A program made the translations under genes and the position numbers. The notes under the pieces were generated by a model. It was not told the origin of the DNA. It did no database searches and saw only the letters and a program-made list of their open reading frames with translations. Shown here piece after piece: positions 23,844 through 33,322 of a DNA stretch of 64,000 nt (position 1 is the first letter of the stretch; each line of letters begins with the position of its first letter). Origin of the DNA: Eubacteriales bacterium. GTDB taxonomy: Bacteria > Bacillota > Clostridia > Lachnospirales > Lachnospiraceae. Location of the stretch: positions 1 through 64,000 of the forward strand of contig JAUNGB010000017.1 in assembly GCA_030524715.1 (NCBI GenBank). The letters run 5' to 3'.

Positions 23844-26651
23844 ATGAAAATAACGCATTTAAAGGTAAATCATCTGGTAAACCCTATGGGGTATGAATTG
23901 TCAGAGCCGACAATTTCCTACATTGTGGAAGAAACAGAGGGAAAACATCAGGTAAAAGCGCAGGTTTTGGTTGCACGGGATGAGGCGTTTACAGAGCTGA
24001 TCCATGATTCCGGCGAAAAAGAGGATATTGTAAGCGCAGCTTATGTACTTCCCGTTTCCCTGGAGCCGGAAACCAGGTATTACTGGAAGGTAAGGGTATG
24101 GGCGGATAACGGCGAGACCGGCGAAAGCGGGACTGCATGGTTTGAAACCGCTAAGAAAGGGCCGTGGCAGGCAGAGTGGATCACTCCTGCTCTTCCAAAG
24201 GATGTGCAGGCTGTTGTGATGAAGGACGTGGAAATCACGAAGCCTGTTCAGAAAGCCAGAATGTATATGGTAGGCCTTGGAGTTTATGAACTCTACCTTA
24301 ACGGAGAGAAGCTGGGAGACGAGGCGCTGCTTCCGGGATTCTGTGACTATGATACCTGGATTCAGTACCAGACATTTGAGATGCAGCTTTCTCAGGGAAA
24401 GAACCATGTGGAGATCGTTCTGGGAGACGGCTGGTATAAAGGATGGTACGGCCTCAGACAGACTGAGGAAAACTACGGAGACCGTCTGGCAGCCATCGGG
24501 GAGCTTCACATTACCTATGAAGACGGCACAGAAGAGGTGATCTGTACAGATACCTCCTGGAAGGCGCGCAGAAGCCAGGTGGTATACAGCGGTATTTATC
24601 CCGGAGAAGTATACGATACCACTCTGGATACCAGCGAAGTATTTGATACGGAAATCATTGTGCTGGATAAAGAAAAATTAAGCCCCCGTCTCAGCCCGGC
24701 GATCATTATCAATGATCGGCTGAAGCCAATTGAAGTGATCCATACGCCGGCCGGAGAGACGGTTTTGGATATGGGCCAGAATATGGTGGGATGGCTGAGC
24801 TTCCGATGCCATGCGCCCAAAGGAACAAAACTGTTCTTCCAGTTCGGAGAAATCCTTCAGGACGGTAATTTTTATAACGAAAACCTTCGTACCGCCAAGG
24901 CGGAGTTTACTTATATCTCTGATGGAAACGAGAGAGAAGTACGTCAGCATTTCACCTTCTATGGCTTCCGTTTTGTGAAGGTTGAAGGCTGGGAGGGGGA
25001 ACCGGATCCGGAAGATTTTACAGGACTGGTGATCCATTCTGAAATGGAAGAGCTGGGCTTCATTGAAACCTCTGACCCGTTGGTAAACCAGTTGTTCCAC
25101 AATGCGAAATGGGGACAGAAGGGCAACTTCCTGGATGTGCCTACGGACTGCCCGCAGAGAGACGAGCGCTACGGATGGACAGGGGACGCCCAGATCTTCA
25201 GCGGAACCGCCTGCTTTAACATGGATACCTATGCGTTCTATACGAAATACGGCAAGGACGTTTATGCGGAACAGAAAAAGCTTAACGGAAGCGTTCCGGA
25301 CGTTGTTCCTGTTGCAAATTATCATGGAGACGGGTCTACCGCATGGGGAGACGCGGCGACGATCATTCCGTGGAACGTATATCTCCACTACGGCGATAAG
25401 GGAATCCTCAGCCGCCAGTATGAAAGTATGAAGGGCTGGGTAGACTATATGCGCCGGGAGGATGAAAAACATGGAAATAAATATCTGTGGCAGAATGGTT
25501 TCCACTATGGGGACTGGCTTGCTCTGGACGGCAATGTAGAGGGCGGCGTTTACGGGGCGACGGATCCGTTCCTGATCAGCTCCGGTTATTACTATTATTC
25601 TACAAGGATCGTGGCAAAATCGGCCAAAATCCTTGGAAAAGAAGAGGACGCCGCATATTATGGAGAACTTGCGGAAAAAATCTATCGCGCATTTGTAAAC
25701 GAGTATTTTACACCCTCCGGACGTTTGTGCGTAAATACCATGACCGCTCATGTGGTAGTTTTATATATGGGACTTACGCCGGAGTTTGCATACAAAAAGA
25801 CCTGCGAGGGCCTGCTGGAGCTTCTTAAAAAGAACAAATACCATCTGAATACCGGATTTGTGGGAACTCCTTATCTGTGCCCGGTGCTTTCGGAAAACGG
25901 CATGAACGATATTGCTTACCGCCTTCTGATGGAAAAAGGCTACCCGGGATGGCTGTATGAGGTTCTGATGGGAGCGACTACTGTCTGGGAGCGCTGGAAT
26001 TCCGTGATGCCGGACGGCAAGATCAGCGGGACAGGTATGAATTCCCTGAACCATTATGCCTACGGCTCGATTGTAGAGTGGATGTACCGTTATATGCTGG
26101 GCATACAGCCCACGGAGGAAGGGGCTGGCTTTAAGAAATTCCGGATCGCGCCTACGCCGGACTATCAGATTCAGTGGGCAAAGGCGTCTCTGCGCTCCGC
26201 GGCAGGGAAGATCACAAGCGCATGGGCCATTGAAGGAAAGAACTTAAAGATGGAATTTACCGTCCCCTTTGACGCAGAGGCGATCCTTGTGCTTCCTCAC
26301 GCCAAAGCAGAAGACATTTCCGACCAGGCAGAAGGCAGGGACGGTATTTTGTCGGTGGCACAGGCCGGCGAAAATACGGAAGTCACTGTAGAGGCAGGTA
26401 CTTACTCGTTTGTTTATGAGCCTACGGTTCCATGCCGGAAAATCTATTCCGTCAATTCTCCCATGGAGGAGCTGATGAATTGCGAAGGAACAAAAAAGGT
26501 GCTGGATGAAGAGTATTTCTGTACAGTAAAAGAGCAGCCGTTCTATGATGAACTGTATACGCTTCAGGAGCTGATGAACGGACCGTTTACCAACGTGCCC
26601 TATGAACAGCAGGAAAAGATCGATAAGCTTCTTCGCGCTGTGGAGGCATAA
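23844..26651 (+). CDS. GH78 alpha-L-rhamnosidase
   Basis: The protein has about 935 residues with the bacterial rhamnosidase domain order: N-terminal beta-sandwiches, a middle domain with VLDMGQNMVGWLSF, and an (alpha/alpha)6 barrel with the family motifs DCPQRDERYGWTGDAQ (general acid), GDWLA, and GATTVWERWNS, then a C-terminal beta domain. It removes terminal alpha-L-rhamnose from plant glycosides or glycans. No signal peptide is seen, so it is cytoplasmic. The last 45 residues (from PMEELMNCEG) extend beyond the usual end of the family. Start at 23844 with GGAGG; the longer frame overlaps repeat debris. Confidence 0.93.
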   Translation: MKITHLKVNHLVNPMGYELSEPTISYIVEETEGKHQVKAQVLVARDEAFTELIHDSGEKEDIVSAAYVLPVSLEPETRYYWKVRVWADNGETGESGTAWFETAKKGPWQAEWITPALPKDVQAVVMKDVEITKPVQKARMYMVGLGVYELYLNGEKLGDEALLPGFCDYDTWIQYQTFEMQLSQGKNHVEIVLGDGWYKGWYGLRQTEENYGDRLAAIGELHITYEDGTEEVICTDTSWKARRSQVVYSGIYPGEVYDTTLDTSEVFDTEIIVLDKEKLSPRLSPAIIINDRLKPIEVIHTPAGETVLDMGQNMVGWLSFRCHAPKGTKLFFQFGEILQDGNFYNENLRTAKAEFTYISDGNEREVRQHFTFYGFRFVKVEGWEGEPDPEDFTGLVIHSEMEELGFIETSDPLVNQLFHNAKWGQKGNFLDVPTDCPQRDERYGWTGDAQIFSGTACFNMDTYAFYTKYGKDVYAEQKKLNGSVPDVVPVANYHGDGSTAWGDAATIIPWNVYLHYGDKGILSRQYESMKGWVDYMRREDEKHGNKYLWQNGFHYGDWLALDGNVEGGVYGATDPFLISSGYYYYSTRIVAKSAKILGKEEDAAYYGELAEKIYRAFVNEYFTPSGRLCVNTMTAHVVVLYMGLTPEFAYKKTCEGLLELLKKNKYHLNTGFVGTPYLCPVLSENGMNDIAYRLLMEKGYPGWLYEVLMGATTVWERWNSVMPDGKISGTGMNSLNHYAYGSIVEWMYRYMLGIQPTEEGAGFKKFRIAPTPDYQIQWAKASLRSAAGKITSAWAIEGKNLKMEFTVPFDAEAILVLPHAKAEDISDQAEGRDGILSVAQAGENTEVTVEAGTYSFVYEPTVPCRKIYSVNSPMEELMNCEGTKKVLDEEYFCTVKEQPFYDELYTLQELMNGPFTNVPYEQQEKIDKLLRAVEA

Positions 26652-26745
26652 AATTTCTGTGGATTTATAAAACAAAAGAAGTACTACAGAAGTATAAAAG
26701 ACAAGAAACATAAAAGAAGCATAAAAGAAAAAAGGAAGGGTGGCT

Positions 26746-28251
26746 ATGGGGCTGACAGGAAATATTTACAGGGTAGTTGTAGCGGATGACGAGCCGGTGG
26801 CAGTAAAGGCGATCTGTCACATCATAGAAATGAACTGCCCGCAGTTTCAGGTAGTGGGAACTGCCGAAAACGGTGAAAAGGCGTTAAAGGTCATCGAAGA
26901 GACCGAGCCGGATCTGGTTCTTACGGATATTGCCATGCCGCTTATGAGCGGCCTGGAGCTGGCCCATCAGGCGGGAAGCAGGATGCCGGATCTTTGCTTT
27001 GTCATTATCAGCGGATATCAGGATTTTGAGTATATGCGGGACGCCATCCGAAACGGCGTGCTGGATTATCTTACAAAGCCTATTGTTCCGTCCCAGATGC
27101 TGCCCACCATGAAAAATGTTGAAGAAAAACTGAATACCTTTTATTATAACCGGAGAAATGCGCTCCTTCGGAAAATCTGCCTGGGCGAGGACGTTTCACA
27201 GAAGGAGATCAGCAAATTTTTCCCGCACAAAGAGTTTTATGCGGCTCTTCTGCGGGAAAACGGGCTCCCGAGAAGGTACTCTCCGGGAAAAGAGCCGGAG
27301 CTTTACGGAACCATAGAAGAGGCGTTTTCCGTATATGGCCGGGACAACATGGAAGAGCTGTTTTTGATCCCGAGAGAAATTCTTGACGGGCAGTCTCTTG
27401 TGAGCTATATGAAAAAGGTAGAATTACGGCAGAAGACGGAAGGCTCTTATACGACTCTTTTGTATTACAGCAGGGCCTTTTCTGCCTCTGAGATTTCCAC
27501 AAAAATCCGGGAGCTGTTTTACTGGCTGAATAATTTAAGTACGGTTGGATATTCTCAGGCGGTGGACTTAGACAAGAAGAAAATGCTGGAGGGACGGCTT
27601 CCGTCGCCGGATACTACGGAGCTCTCCGGCCTTATTACAGAAATGGAGCAGTACGTAAAGGCGGGAAAATATGACCGGATGCAAAAATGCATTGAAATAG
27701 CTTTTGAAAAGTGGGGCTCAGAGCGGCGTCCTCAGGTGTGGATGGAGCATTCCGCCAGACGTATCCTGAATTTTATCCGGACATATACGGAAGATGAAGA
27801 ATCGCTGATCGAAAGCGAATACCAGTTGGAGGATATTTTTTATTATGCCACCAGCATGGAAATACTGATACAGAATCTTCAGAACCTTTTCGGCCGGTTC
27901 GGGCAAAAGGAGAAGGAAAAGCCTAAGGCGGATTCCCCGGAATTTTTTGAGAATGTGGAAAAATACTTAAGAGGCCATTTGTACGAACCTCCGTCCCTTC
28001 AGGAGCTTTCCGATATATTTGCCATCTCCCAGGCTTATATGAGCAAGCTGTTCCGCAAATATACGGGGCAGACATACAACCAGTATCTTACGGGTATCCG
28101 TATGGAAAGGGCCAAGCAGCTCATGAAAGAAAACAATGAACTCTATGTTAAGGATATTGCGGAGATGGTAGGCTATCACGATCAGTTTTATTTCAGCCGG
28201 ATCTTCCGCTCCCATACCGGAAAATCTCCGGCAGATTATTTAAACCAATAG
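26746..28251 (+). CDS. YesN-type response regulator (receiver + AraC)
   Basis: The protein has about 501 residues. An N-terminal receiver (VVVADDEPVAVK, phospho-Asp in LVLTDIAMPLMSG, Lys in YLTKPI) is followed by a long linker region and a C-terminal AraC helix-turn-helix (LQELSDIFAISQAYMSKLFR, VKDIAEMVGYHDQFYFSRIF). It is the partner of the YesM-type kinase four genes downstream, and should activate the sugar ABC genes between them. ATG 26746 is preferred over GTG 26740 because AAGGAAGGG then sits at the right distance. Confidence 0.9.
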   Translation: MGLTGNIYRVVVADDEPVAVKAICHIIEMNCPQFQVVGTAENGEKALKVIEETEPDLVLTDIAMPLMSGLELAHQAGSRMPDLCFVIISGYQDFEYMRDAIRNGVLDYLTKPIVPSQMLPTMKNVEEKLNTFYYNRRNALLRKICLGEDVSQKEISKFFPHKEFYAALLRENGLPRRYSPGKEPELYGTIEEAFSVYGRDNMEELFLIPREILDGQSLVSYMKKVELRQKTEGSYTTLLYYSRAFSASEISTKIRELFYWLNNLSTVGYSQAVDLDKKKMLEGRLPSPDTTELSGLITEMEQYVKAGKYDRMQKCIEIAFEKWGSERRPQVWMEHSARRILNFIRTYTEDEESLIESEYQLEDIFYYATSMEILIQNLQNLFGRFGQKEKEKPKADSPEFFENVEKYLRGHLYEPPSLQELSDIFAISQAYMSKLFRKYTGQTYNQYLTGIRMERAKQLMKENNELYVKDIAEMVGYHDQFYFSRIFRSHTGKSPADYLNQ

Positions 28252-28383
28252 TTAAACCGGCGGCATTCTGGTTTCAGATTTTCAATATATTTGTTTTGAA
28301 TCCTCCATGTACTTTTTGTTTTTTAAAAGGTAAGATATAGTCACTTGAGAAATGAAAAACAAAAAATACAAGGAGGTTTTTTT

Positions 28384-29673
28384 ATGAAGAGAAAGGCTTT
28401 ATCAGTAGTTCTTGCAGCAACATTGGCAGCAGGCATGATTCCGGCTTCCGTTGTTATGGCGGAGGAAGAGAAACCGTACGAGGGCGTAACTTTGACGGTA
28501 TGGGCCGGAAACGCAGAGTATAATGAAGGAACACAGGCAGTTATGGACGCTGCCACCGAAAAGCTTGGCATGGAATTTCAGGTGGAGATCAACCCGGGCG
28601 GCAGCGAAGGCGATAATATCCTGAAGACAAGAATGGCTTCCGGCGACCTTCCGGATCTTATGGCATATAACTCCGGCGCAAAGCTGAGCGATCTGAATCC
28701 TTCCCGCGGTTTCCTGGATATTTCTGACTGGGATATCGTTGATAAATTTGACGATGCGTTCATCAGCTCCGTTACTATTGACGGCGCGATCTATGGCGCT
28801 CCCCAGTCCTCTACACAGGCCGGAGCAGTGATTTATTACAAGCCGGACTATGAAGAACTGGGACTGGAGGTTCCTCATACATGGGATGATTTCGTATCCA
28901 ACTGTCAGGCGCTGGCAGACGCAGGAAAAACTCCTGTTTACTTTACGGGCGGTGAGACATGGGCAACCCAGGTTCTGTTCCTTGGGGATTATTACAATGT
29001 AGTTGCAGCCAACCCGACCTTTGGCGAAGATTATACAAACGGCACCGCAAAATATGCGGACATTGCGGAAGCGACCAGAAGCTGGACAAAATATGAAGAT
29101 CTGGTGGATTTCCTGAATGCAGATAAATCCGCAGCGACTGTTACTGACGGTAACCTGGCGCTGGCAACAGGAGAAGCGACTCATTGGTTTATCCTGACAC
29201 AGCAGCTTCCTCTGATCATCGCAGAAGCTGAAAATCCGGACGACATTGGCGTATTCGGCGTTCCGGGAGAAGATGCGGACAATCACGGACTTACCGTATG
29301 GGAGCCCATGAGCTGGTATGTAAGCAAGGACGGACAGAACATTGACGCGGTAAAGGCATTCCTTGAATTTTATTATACGGACGAAGCATTGGATATGTAT
29401 TTTGAGACATACGGCGCAAACGGACCATCCTGTATTAAAGGCTATGAGCTTCCGGAATCTGTATGCAGCGCGGTACGTGTAGACATGCAGCAGTATTTCG
29501 ACGATGGAAAAACCTGCCCGGCTCTTGAGTACCAGTCTCCGATCAAAGGCACTACCTGCGAGCAGCTTACAACTGCTGTGGGACTTGGACAGATGTCCGG
29601 CGAAGAGGCGGCGGCATCCTATGACGACGACTGCAAGAAGTCCGCGGTACAGTTGGGGTACGATTGGGAATAA
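28384..29673 (+). CDS. Sugar ABC transporter substrate-binding protein
   Basis: The protein has 429 residues. A signal peptide (KALSVVLAATLAAGMIPASV, cleavage after VMA) is followed by a family-1 solute-binding fold (LTVWAGNAEYNEGTQAV, VPHTWDDFVSNCQALADAG, WEPMSWYVSK). There is no lipobox cysteine, unlike most Gram-positive binding proteins, so anchoring is unclear. It delivers oligosaccharide to the two permeases encoded next. The ATPase subunit is not encoded here; such systems usually borrow a shared MsmX-like ATPase. AGGAGG precedes the ATG. Confidence 0.9.
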   Translation: MKRKALSVVLAATLAAGMIPASVVMAEEEKPYEGVTLTVWAGNAEYNEGTQAVMDAATEKLGMEFQVEINPGGSEGDNILKTRMASGDLPDLMAYNSGAKLSDLNPSRGFLDISDWDIVDKFDDAFISSVTIDGAIYGAPQSSTQAGAVIYYKPDYEELGLEVPHTWDDFVSNCQALADAGKTPVYFTGGETWATQVLFLGDYYNVVAANPTFGEDYTNGTAKYADIAEATRSWTKYEDLVDFLNADKSAATVTDGNLALATGEATHWFILTQQLPLIIAEAENPDDIGVFGVPGEDADNHGLTVWEPMSWYVSKDGQNIDAVKAFLEFYYTDEALDMYFETYGANGPSCIKGYELPESVCSAVRVDMQQYFDDGKTCPALEYQSPIKGTTCEQLTTAVGLGQMSGEEAAASYDDDCKKSAVQLGYDWE

Positions 29674-29689
29674 AGTTCCGATGACAGTG

Positions 29690-29721
29690 TGGCCGCCTGG
29701 ATAACAGGCGGCCAATTTTTT
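29690..29721 (+). terminator. Intercistronic terminator / stability hairpin
   Basis: TGGCCGCCTG, short loop, CAGGCGGCCA, then ATTTTTTT, located between the binding protein and the first permease. A partially effective terminator here would give more binding protein than membrane subunit. Confidence 0.8.
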
Positions 29722-29736
29722 ACAGGAGGTTTGATT

Positions 29737-30609
29737 ATGAAAACAAAAAAGCAAAAAAGCCTGTATTCTCTTTGGTTCCTTGTTCCGTCCCTGCTTATTT
29801 TCGGCATCTTTTTCCTGTGGCCGATCATTTCGTCTTTGTATTACAGCCTGACGGTATGGAACTTTGATACGGCAACGTTCTGCGGATTGGATAATTATAA
29901 GCTTTTCTTTTCCGAAAAAGCAATGAGTTCCTCCGTGATCCATACGCTGATCTATGCGTTTGGGACAAGCGCGCTGAAGGTGATCCTGGCGTTTTTTATT
30001 GCCATTTTCCTGACAAGTAAGATTAAAACAAAGAATTTTATCCGTTCTGCTGTTTTCTTCCCCAATCTGGTTTCCATGATGGCGGTAGGCCTTACCTTTT
30101 CTTATATGATGCATCCCACAAAGGGACTTTTAAATGTGGTGATCGAGGCCTTGGGCGGCACTCCCATTGATTTTCTCGGAGATCCCAACCTGGCGCTTTT
30201 GAGTATTATTCTGGTGGATGTATGGAAAGGCCTTTCTATTTCTGTGGTAATTTACATTGCGGGGATCCAGTCTATTGATAAGACCTATTATGAGGCGGCT
30301 TCCATTGACGGAGCTACCGGATGGCAGAAGCTGAAATGCATTACCCTTCCGCTGGTGGCGCCTTCCCAGAACTCTATTATCATCCTGTCCCTGATCGGCG
30401 GGCTTCGTTCCTTCGATCTGATCTGGTCTATGACAGGAGGCGGGCCGGGCTTTGCCACAGACGTTCTGGCATCTGTTATTTACAAGCAGTACGCGGCAGG
30501 CTTCTATGGACTTTCTACAGCAGGCAACGTTGTAATGCTGGTATTGATTTCCGTCATTGCCTTCCCGCTGCAGCATTTCCTGAATAAGAGAGAGGAGGCT
30601 ATACAATAA
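29737..30609 (+). CDS. Sugar ABC permease, UgpA/LacF type
   Basis: The protein has 290 residues and six membrane helices, starting with SLWFLVPSLLIFGIFFLWPI. The permease signature EAASIDGATGWQKLKCITLPL (the EAA loop contacting the ATPase) is complete. It overlaps the next permease gene by one base. ATG 29737 is preceded by AGGAGG. Confidence 0.93.
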   Translation: MKTKKQKSLYSLWFLVPSLLIFGIFFLWPIISSLYYSLTVWNFDTATFCGLDNYKLFFSEKAMSSSVIHTLIYAFGTSALKVILAFFIAIFLTSKIKTKNFIRSAVFFPNLVSMMAVGLTFSYMMHPTKGLLNVVIEALGGTPIDFLGDPNLALLSIILVDVWKGLSISVVIYIAGIQSIDKTYYEAASIDGATGWQKLKCITLPLVAPSQNSIIILSLIGGLRSFDLIWSMTGGGPGFATDVLASVIYKQYAAGFYGLSTAGNVVMLVLISVIAFPLQHFLNKREEAIQ

Positions 30610-31439
30610 TGAAAAAACAAAAAAGACTCCTGGTTCTTGGAGATATCCTTGGCGTGCTTGCGGCCGTGATCATTTTTATAGTTCCTTTTTACTTTATGTT
30701 CGTGCAGTCCATAAAGTCAAAGGCGGAGGCAAACAAGCTGTCTATCAGCTGGCCGAGCGAGATTCATTTTGAAAACTATCTTGAGGTTTTCCAGCATGCG
30801 AATTATCAGTTGGTAACAGCCTTTAAGAACAGCGCTGTTCTGACGCTCTTTACCGTGATCGGCCTTCTGCTGACCGCGGCTATGGCAGGATATGTTATCC
30901 AGAGAAGACAGGACAAAGTGGTAAAGGGCATCCAGTCAGTGATCATGCTTGGGCTGATGATCCCGGCAGCCATTCTTCCTACGATCCATATGCTGCAGAG
31001 CATGCATATTTATAAGACTATGTTTTCCATGGTAATGATCGAGATTGCGCTGCAGACGCCGTTTGCAATAATGCTGTACAGAGGATATATGGCTTCTATC
31101 CCCACAGAACTGGAGGAAGCAGCGAGAATTGACGGATGCGGTCCATGGCAGATTTTTCAGAGGGTCATTTTCCCGCTGCTCAAGCCCATCCAGGCAACCC
31201 TGATCATCCTTGTGGGCGTACAGACCTTTAATGATTTTACTAATCCTCTGTACTTTTTGCCGGGTACGGAGAATACAACTGTCCAGCTTACGCTGTATAA
31301 TTACAAAGGACAGCTTGCAAGCAGTTATAATCTGCTGTTTGCCGACATTATCGTAATTACCATTCCTATGCTGATTCTGTTTCTGATCTTTAATAAGAGA
31401 ATTGTAGACGGTATGGTCGCCGGTTCTGTTAAGGGATGA
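30609..31439 (+). CDS. Sugar ABC permease, UgpE/MalG type
   Basis: The protein has 276 residues, six helices, and the EAA motif EEAARIDGCGPWQIFQRVIFPL. It pairs with the preceding permease as a heterodimer. It is followed after four bases by the sensor kinase gene, so uptake and sensing are one operon. Confidence 0.93.
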   Translation: MKKQKRLLVLGDILGVLAAVIIFIVPFYFMFVQSIKSKAEANKLSISWPSEIHFENYLEVFQHANYQLVTAFKNSAVLTLFTVIGLLLTAAMAGYVIQRRQDKVVKGIQSVIMLGLMIPAAILPTIHMLQSMHIYKTMFSMVMIEIALQTPFAIMLYRGYMASIPTELEEAARIDGCGPWQIFQRVIFPLLKPIQATLIILVGVQTFNDFTNPLYFLPGTENTTVQLTLYNYKGQLASSYNLLFADIIVITIPMLILFLIFNKRIVDGMVAGSVKG

Positions 31440-31443
31440 TGTA

Positions 31444-33246
31444 ATGAAATTTCGCAGCAAAATTATTTTTGCCTATGCGCTGATCGCTTTTTTGGTAAGC
31501 CTGGCAATGGGCGTGGTAGTCGGACAAAACAGTATCCGCTATGAGAAAAATATCCAGAAAAACAATCTGCTGATAACCACCAGATCCTATGTAAACCAAA
31601 TGGATGAAAATCTGGGAAGAATGGATGCGATCATGCAGTATATCCTGTCGAATCAGGAGATACTGGAAAGTATTACGCTGCTGGCCAAGGACTCTCAGGA
31701 AGAGCTTCCGGTCATGTATGTGAGAGAGGCGGAATCTGCCATACGGGTGGGACTCTCCACATCTTATATCATGAAGAATTCTTATCGGACAGTATTTGTA
31801 AATGATAATTCTTTTCTGGCAAGCAGCGTGATCTATACGCCGGATGCAGATGTAGAGATACCTAACAACCGGTTAAATACAGAATTCAGATTGGAAGATA
31901 TTTCTTATTTGGAGGACGCTGCAGCCGTGGGGGGTAAATCTGTCATTGTGACGGAGCATCAGGACCCCTGGGGAGACGGCAATCATGAGAAGGTGTATTC
32001 TCTGGTAAAGGCTTTGCGCGGAGAGGGAATGGGCTATCTGGAAGTGGAAAGCCGTATGGATACCCTGGATTCACTGAAAAGTTCGGACGAAGATATTGAG
32101 TTCCTGATCCTGGTAAACGGGGACGAGCTGCTGTATACGAACAGTGGATCCGGTGAGGAGCTGCTCAGTGAGAAGAGCAGCCTGATAAATGAGCAGCTTG
32201 TGGAGGAAACGGTTCTGGAGGACAGCGGGGATATTTATACCAAGGTGTCCTCCGACCAGTTCGCTCTGTCTGTGCTTGCCTTTAAGCGCGGCAGCCTGAT
32301 GGGAACAGAATATAAACGTATCTTTCTGTCTGCGTTTCTGGCGGCTATGGTAGTTTTTTGCGTCAGCCTTTTGTTTATTATCTTCCTGTCCAATGTTCTG
32401 GTAAGGCCTGTGAAGCGTCTCCAGAAGGTTGTGGAAAGCACCAATATGGAAAACCTGCAGGAAAACTGGAACTTAAAAGAATCGGTAGGGCCGGACGAAT
32501 TCCAGGAACTGACAAATTCCTTCCAGTACATGGCAGTACGGCTGAATACAGCACTGCGCAATGAAAAGAGGGCGGCCATGCTACAGCTTCAGGCACAGTT
32601 TGACACCTTGCAGACACAGGTGAATCCGCACTTTATTTTCAATGTGCTGAATATTATATCCTCTCATGCTGTAATGGATAATGACGAGGTGATCTGCGAA
32701 ATGTGCGGGGCGCTGGGAAATATGCTACGTTATTCCACAAATACCAAAGAGCGGTATGCCTCCGTGGAAAAAGAGATCGAATACCTGAACAGCTATTTTT
32801 ATCTTCTGAAAGCCCGCTATGAGAACCGCCTGGAGGTGAGCGTGGACATCGACAGCCGGATCCGGGAGCAGATCATTCCCAAGATGACGCTGCAGCAGCT
32901 TGTGGAAAACTGTATTCAGCATGGCTTTCACGACACAGACGTTCCTATGTATATTTCAGTGACCGGGACGGTTCTGGAGGACCGGTGGATGATCCGGGTA
33001 CAGGACAATGGCTCGGGTATCAAGGATGAGAAGCTGAAGGAACTGAAGAAGAAGCTTGCAGAGGTGCGGAAGGAAATCCTGGAGCAGTCCATGTCCGTGG
33101 ATATGGAAATCGGTGGGATGGGATTGGCCAATACCTATGCCAGATGCCTGCTGATCTACTTTGAGGATTTGATCTTTGAGATAGAAAATGTATCGGACGG
33201 GCCGGGATTTTTGGTGACGGTAGGGCAAAGAACGCCCAAAAAGTAA
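31444..33246 (+). CDS. YesM-type sensor histidine kinase
   Basis: The protein has 600 residues. Two membrane segments (about 7-27 and 280-305) flank a roughly 250-residue extracellular sensor. Then come a HAMP segment, a His_kinase domain with QVNPHFIFNVLNIISSH (the phospho-His in NPHF) and a HATPase with QQLVENCIQHGF and GSGIKDEKL. It is the cognate kinase for the YesN regulator at the start of the operon. Its sensor probably detects the transported sugar or the loaded binding protein. Confidence 0.92.
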   Translation: MKFRSKIIFAYALIAFLVSLAMGVVVGQNSIRYEKNIQKNNLLITTRSYVNQMDENLGRMDAIMQYILSNQEILESITLLAKDSQEELPVMYVREAESAIRVGLSTSYIMKNSYRTVFVNDNSFLASSVIYTPDADVEIPNNRLNTEFRLEDISYLEDAAAVGGKSVIVTEHQDPWGDGNHEKVYSLVKALRGEGMGYLEVESRMDTLDSLKSSDEDIEFLILVNGDELLYTNSGSGEELLSEKSSLINEQLVEETVLEDSGDIYTKVSSDQFALSVLAFKRGSLMGTEYKRIFLSAFLAAMVVFCVSLLFIIFLSNVLVRPVKRLQKVVESTNMENLQENWNLKESVGPDEFQELTNSFQYMAVRLNTALRNEKRAAMLQLQAQFDTLQTQVNPHFIFNVLNIISSHAVMDNDEVICEMCGALGNMLRYSTNTKERYASVEKEIEYLNSYFYLLKARYENRLEVSVDIDSRIREQIIPKMTLQQLVENCIQHGFHDTDVPMYISVTGTVLEDRWMIRVQDNGSGIKDEKLKELKKKLAEVRKEILEQSMSVDMEIGGMGLANTYARCLLIYFEDLIFEIENVSDGPGFLVTVGQRTPKK

Positions 33247-33288
33247 GGTTTTGCACGACCGTAAGGTCGTGCGGAACCTTACTTTTTT
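33245..33288. terminator. Bidirectional terminator
   Basis: AAGGTTTTGCACGACC, GTAA, GGTCGTGCGGAACCTT, ACTTTTTT, between the convergent kinase and LysR genes. Confidence 0.9.
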
Positions 33289-33322
33289 GGGGCTTCAAAT
33301 CCCTCTCCTGCGAAGCAAGGGT

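Noticed and set aside
24678..25751. A 357-codon minus-strand frame
   Set aside because: It lies wholly antisense to the GH78 gene and has no recognisable motif or ribosome site.
28402..30114. A 570-codon open frame on the minus strand
   Set aside because: It is the antisense shadow of the binding protein and first permease, which have signal peptide, family motifs and ribosome sites.
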